Part shown: piece after piece, positions 61,179 through 64,000 of the stretch | Layout of the letters: every line of letters begins with the position of its first letter | Position numbering within the stretch: the first letter of the stretch is position 1 | Source of the DNA: Dreissena polymorpha | Taxonomy: Eukaryota > Mollusca > Bivalvia > Myida > Dreissenidae | Assembly (NCBI RefSeq): GCF_020536995.1 | Contig: NC_068369.1 | Span: 20,031,421 to 20,095,420 of the forward strand | Direction: 5' to 3' | Length of the DNA stretch: 64,000 nucleotides | Made by a program: the position numbers and the translations under genes | The notes under the pieces: model-generated | The model's database searches: none | The model's input: the letters and a program-made list of their open reading frames with translations, nothing else | What the model was told of the DNA's origin: nothing

Positions 61179-62368
61179 GGCATTTTGATTCATATGGGTC
61201 TTGTGAATCTGTTGCAAATCAAATGCGTAGATTTGATCTTCAGCGTCTAAAAATATGTGAAATAGAAAGAACAATTATATCTTTTGGAGAGATAAATGTA
61301 CCTACGTTATAAGCAAAGGACCTGTGCAACAATTCCCGGGCTTTTTAGTCTGTTTAGTTAACATGGTAGTAACTTTTTCCATATATAAATGCTCACCCTT
61401 CCAACTTTAAGCGTCCAGTGGGACGAGGGATAGAAAGAGAAAGTCACATGCTTGAGTACATTTCAACCCATGCGCATTGCACGTTTTTTCGCATAAAAAA
61501 CAGTGGAGCGAGTTCGAAAATGGTTCCGGTCAGTTGAATAACATGGCTGCCAGGGGGGGGGGGGGCAGTTTTCCTTATTAGGCTATAGAGAAACCTTGTA
61601 AACACTCTAGAAGTCACAATTTCTTCCCAATCATCATGAAAGTTTGTCAAAACATTTGTTTTATTGATATCTCGGACGAGTTTGAAAATGGTCCAGATCG
61701 GTGAAAAAACATGGCCGCCTGTGGGCGGGGCATTTTTCTCTATATGTATATAGTGAAAACATGTGAACACTCTAGAAGTTACATTTTTGGCCCAATTTGA
61801 TGAAATTTGGTCAGAACATTTGTTTCCTTGATATGAGAGTTGAGTTTGAAAATGGTTCCGGTCAGATGAATAACATGGCTGCCGGGAGGGGGGGTCCGTT
61901 TTCTCATATTTATATAGTAAAAAAAGCTTGTGAACACTCTAGAAGTCACATTTTTGTCCAATCATCATGAAACTTGGTGAAAATATTGGTTTTATATATA
62001 TCACATAATTAATGCCATGATTATTGCCTTTAGGTTGTCAAATTTTCATTATATTATACATAATCCTTGTAAACACTCTAGAGGTCACAATTTTGTTTCA
62101 GATTTTATGAATCTTAGTCATAATATTTATTTTTGTAAGCTAAGTTTGATATTTGGTAAGGGGGGTCAACTGAAAATTAAGGTCACCAGGTCAAATCTTA
62201 CAAAAACAAAATAACTCCATATGCCAGAGATTTGGTTCAATAATGATGAAACTTGACCAGGATGTTTGTCTAGACAATATCTAGGTCAAGTTTGACGTTT
62301 GGTAAAGATTGAATGAACCGACTCTTCTCAGGTGAGCGAACTAGGACAATCTTGGCCCTCTTGTTTAT

Positions 62369-63440
62369 TCTGCAAACTGATATTTGCTTACTGAGAAGAA
62401 CAAATTGATTGAAAAACGTTTAGCCAAATCAACAATATTTATATTTGTTAAAATAATGAATGATTCATATACCAATACTGTATTGTATTTATATCAACAC
62501 CCTATGTGATAAGGCTTTAAACATCCTGCATTACGGGATGCATTTACGCTAGTCTGGCGTTACAACTATATGATACTACCTTCTAAAATATTTTAAATAT
62601 CATAGAATTTAGTTGTATTGACTTATATCATCGTGCCTCAGAAAATTGTTAGTCTGTTGAGGCTCAGGTGTATAGTAAACCACTGAGGAAAAGCACTCAA
62701 TTAAATCGAATTTAGATCTTCAGTTATTGCTTTTTCATGTAAATGACACTGCTATAAGGTTAAATTCACGTGTGGATTAGATCGTCACTAAGTTTAAAGG
62801 TCTACGCGGACTTCAACCGGTCTAAACAAACACCCTCTGCTTTGAATTGATCGCTCAAAGATGTTGACTCCCTTTAATCATCGTTTTAGTTTCAAGTGGA
62901 ATATATTGGTCTGTCTTGTATAGGCTACGGGTCATTTTCTGAAATGAGAGAGTAGCGGGTATTGTAAGAATAAGAGTAAGAAAATCTCTCAATTTGTTCA
63001 CGGAATTCCATCATTCCTATTAATTTATTGCTCTTAAACAAGCTACATTGTTGATAAAGCATCAATAGCACTATTAGTTAAAGGAACATAGAGCGATCAT
63101 AGTTCAAAAGAATAATATAATTAACCTTCTTGGTATGCGTTTATTTTAAAAAACAAAGGTTTTTTTTATTGCGCGCGCTACTATACTTTTATTTCTTGAT
63201 CATCATCAACTGCCGTATGTAACCCATGTTTTGCGAAAAATATGTAAGTAGCAGGGGTTCTTTTTCAACAAATTAGCACATACATATCTGAGAACTCTAC
63301 TGATATTGTCACAAGAAATTTAGGCTATAGAAGAACGATATTGTGTATACCGTCCATGAAATAGCGCTTCAAATGTGGTCCAATTAAGTAAGAAACTAAC
63401 CACATGTCCGAATCATCCCTCTGAAGAAAGCCCAAGTCTC
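62369..63440. other. AT-rich intergenic DNA
   Basis: No gene, array or element end is recognised. Confidence 0.45.
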
Positions 63441-63444
63441 GCTA

Positions 63445-64000
63445 TTGCCGGTAGAGCCCCGTTCCATCCCGGTTTGCTAACGCCGGTCGACCGGAGAGAA
63501 CCGGGATGATTCGTTGACATTTTTTAACGCGGTCACACTATTTCCCGGTTCCGCCCCGGTTGAAGCTCAACAGCTCGGCAGAGTCCCGGTCGACCCCGGA
63601 CTGGCTACGGTTAATGACGGTGAAGCCCCGGCATAGCCCCGGTTGTCGCCGGTAAAGCCCCGGTTGAGCCCTGGTGAAGAACCGTAGCTATACCGGCATT
63701 CACCGGGGCTTTGCCGTAGCTCTGCCGGGGTCTGTTTGGGCTCCGGTGGAGCTACGGTGCCGTCCCGGTTGTTACCGGTGCCGTCCCGGTTGTTCCCAGT
63801 GCCACGCCGGTCGTTGCCGGTCATTTCCGGTGACTCCCGGTTCATCCCGGAGGTATTAAAGATTTAGATACTTTCCCGGTGGAGCCCCGGTTGTCTCCGG
63901 TCGTTCCCGGTTCATCCCGGTGGAGCCTCAGTTCATCCCGGTAGAGCACCGGTTTATCCCGGTAGATGCCGGATCCCGCACCGGGACTCCGCCGGCATCA
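63445..64000. repeat. GC-rich CCGG block with about 10.5-bp periodicity, running off the window
   Basis: CCCGGT, CCGGT and CCCCGG motifs recur with the GG at, for example, 63609, 63619, 63630, 63641, 63651, 63662, 63673, 63684, 63695, 63705, 63716, 63727 and on to 63971, a mean spacing near 10.5 bp. Pairs of units make a degenerate 21-bp repeat (GTTGT.CCGGTAAAGCCCCG type), which explains open frames reading GTGNNRD repeats. It contrasts sharply with the AT-rich flank. Confidence 0.85.

Larger units (their letters stand above)
58342..62368 (+). mobile_element. AGCTCACCTGAGCAC element with nested insertions
   Basis: It starts TTAGCTCACCTGAGCACTAC ATGCTCATGCTGAGC and ends CTTCTCAGGTGAGCGAACTA GGACAATCTTGGCCCTCTTG. 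The core repeat AACATGGC(C/T)GCCAG(G/T)GGGCGG... CACTCTAGAAGTCACA... TCATGAAA runs at 58430-59430 and resumes at about 61508-62330. The gap holds three other elements. Confidence 0.75.

Noticed and set aside
63567-63859. Frames with GTGNNRD-type repeats
   Set aside because: They are a by-product of the 21-bp and 10.5-bp periodicity of the CCGG block. No start or splice context supports a gene.

Overview
The window is a piece of animal nuclear genome, almost certainly from a bivalve mollusc and probably a heterodont of the Dreissena/Mya kind. The evidence is AT-rich DNA, small exons with GT-AG introns, very low gene density, and many short inverted-repeat elements of types I associate with bivalve genomes: ends such as AGCTCACCTGAGC, AGCTCCACT, GGGGCATA after GGACGGACGG runs, and cores of tandem repeats. 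The species is inferred from memory of such repeats, not proven. I see no bacterial operon, CRISPR array, rRNA gene or virus-like element.

Three protein genes can be read with confidence. (1) MRPL32, a mitochondrial large-subunit ribosomal protein, on the minus strand (last exon 10334-10560, previous exon 15588-15833; its first exon was not found). (2) CHMP5, an ESCRT-III subunit, on the minus strand with six exons from 35137 down to 24721; all six splice cleanly into a 214-residue protein. (3) SMUG1, the uracil-DNA glycosylase, on the plus strand from 37640 to 44330. It starts head-to-head with CHMP5, about 2.5 kb apart at the start codons, and probably shares its promoter (about 35138-35547). 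Its normal 275-residue catalytic domain sits behind a disordered extension of about 1,055 residues, which is the most striking protein-level feature here.

Layout: 1-7190 shows no recognisable gene. 7190-9690 holds a foldback element with one arm amplified in tandem and a TIR element with five 151-bp units. 10334-15833 is MRPL32; its 5-kb intron is nearly all repeat (a 54-bp satellite, a LINE 3' end, a MITE and a 51-bp satellite). 15840-24450 is intergenic with a possible small spliced non-coding transcript near 18 kb. 24721-35137 is CHMP5, whose introns carry at least seven elements, including a three-level nest with a long GTA microsatellite. 35138-44640 is the shared promoter region and SMUG1. 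44640-62370 is gene-poor and contains large nested elements. 63440-64000 is a GC-rich block in which CCGG-like motifs recur about every 10.5 bp.

The genes do not form a pathway: one serves mitochondrial translation, one membrane remodelling, one base-excision repair. The remaining interest lies in the repeats: a satellite that carries the splice acceptor of its own intron, a family of TTAA-flanked elements with long central hairpins, elements that scatter nuclear-receptor half-sites, and the helically phased GC block at the right edge.
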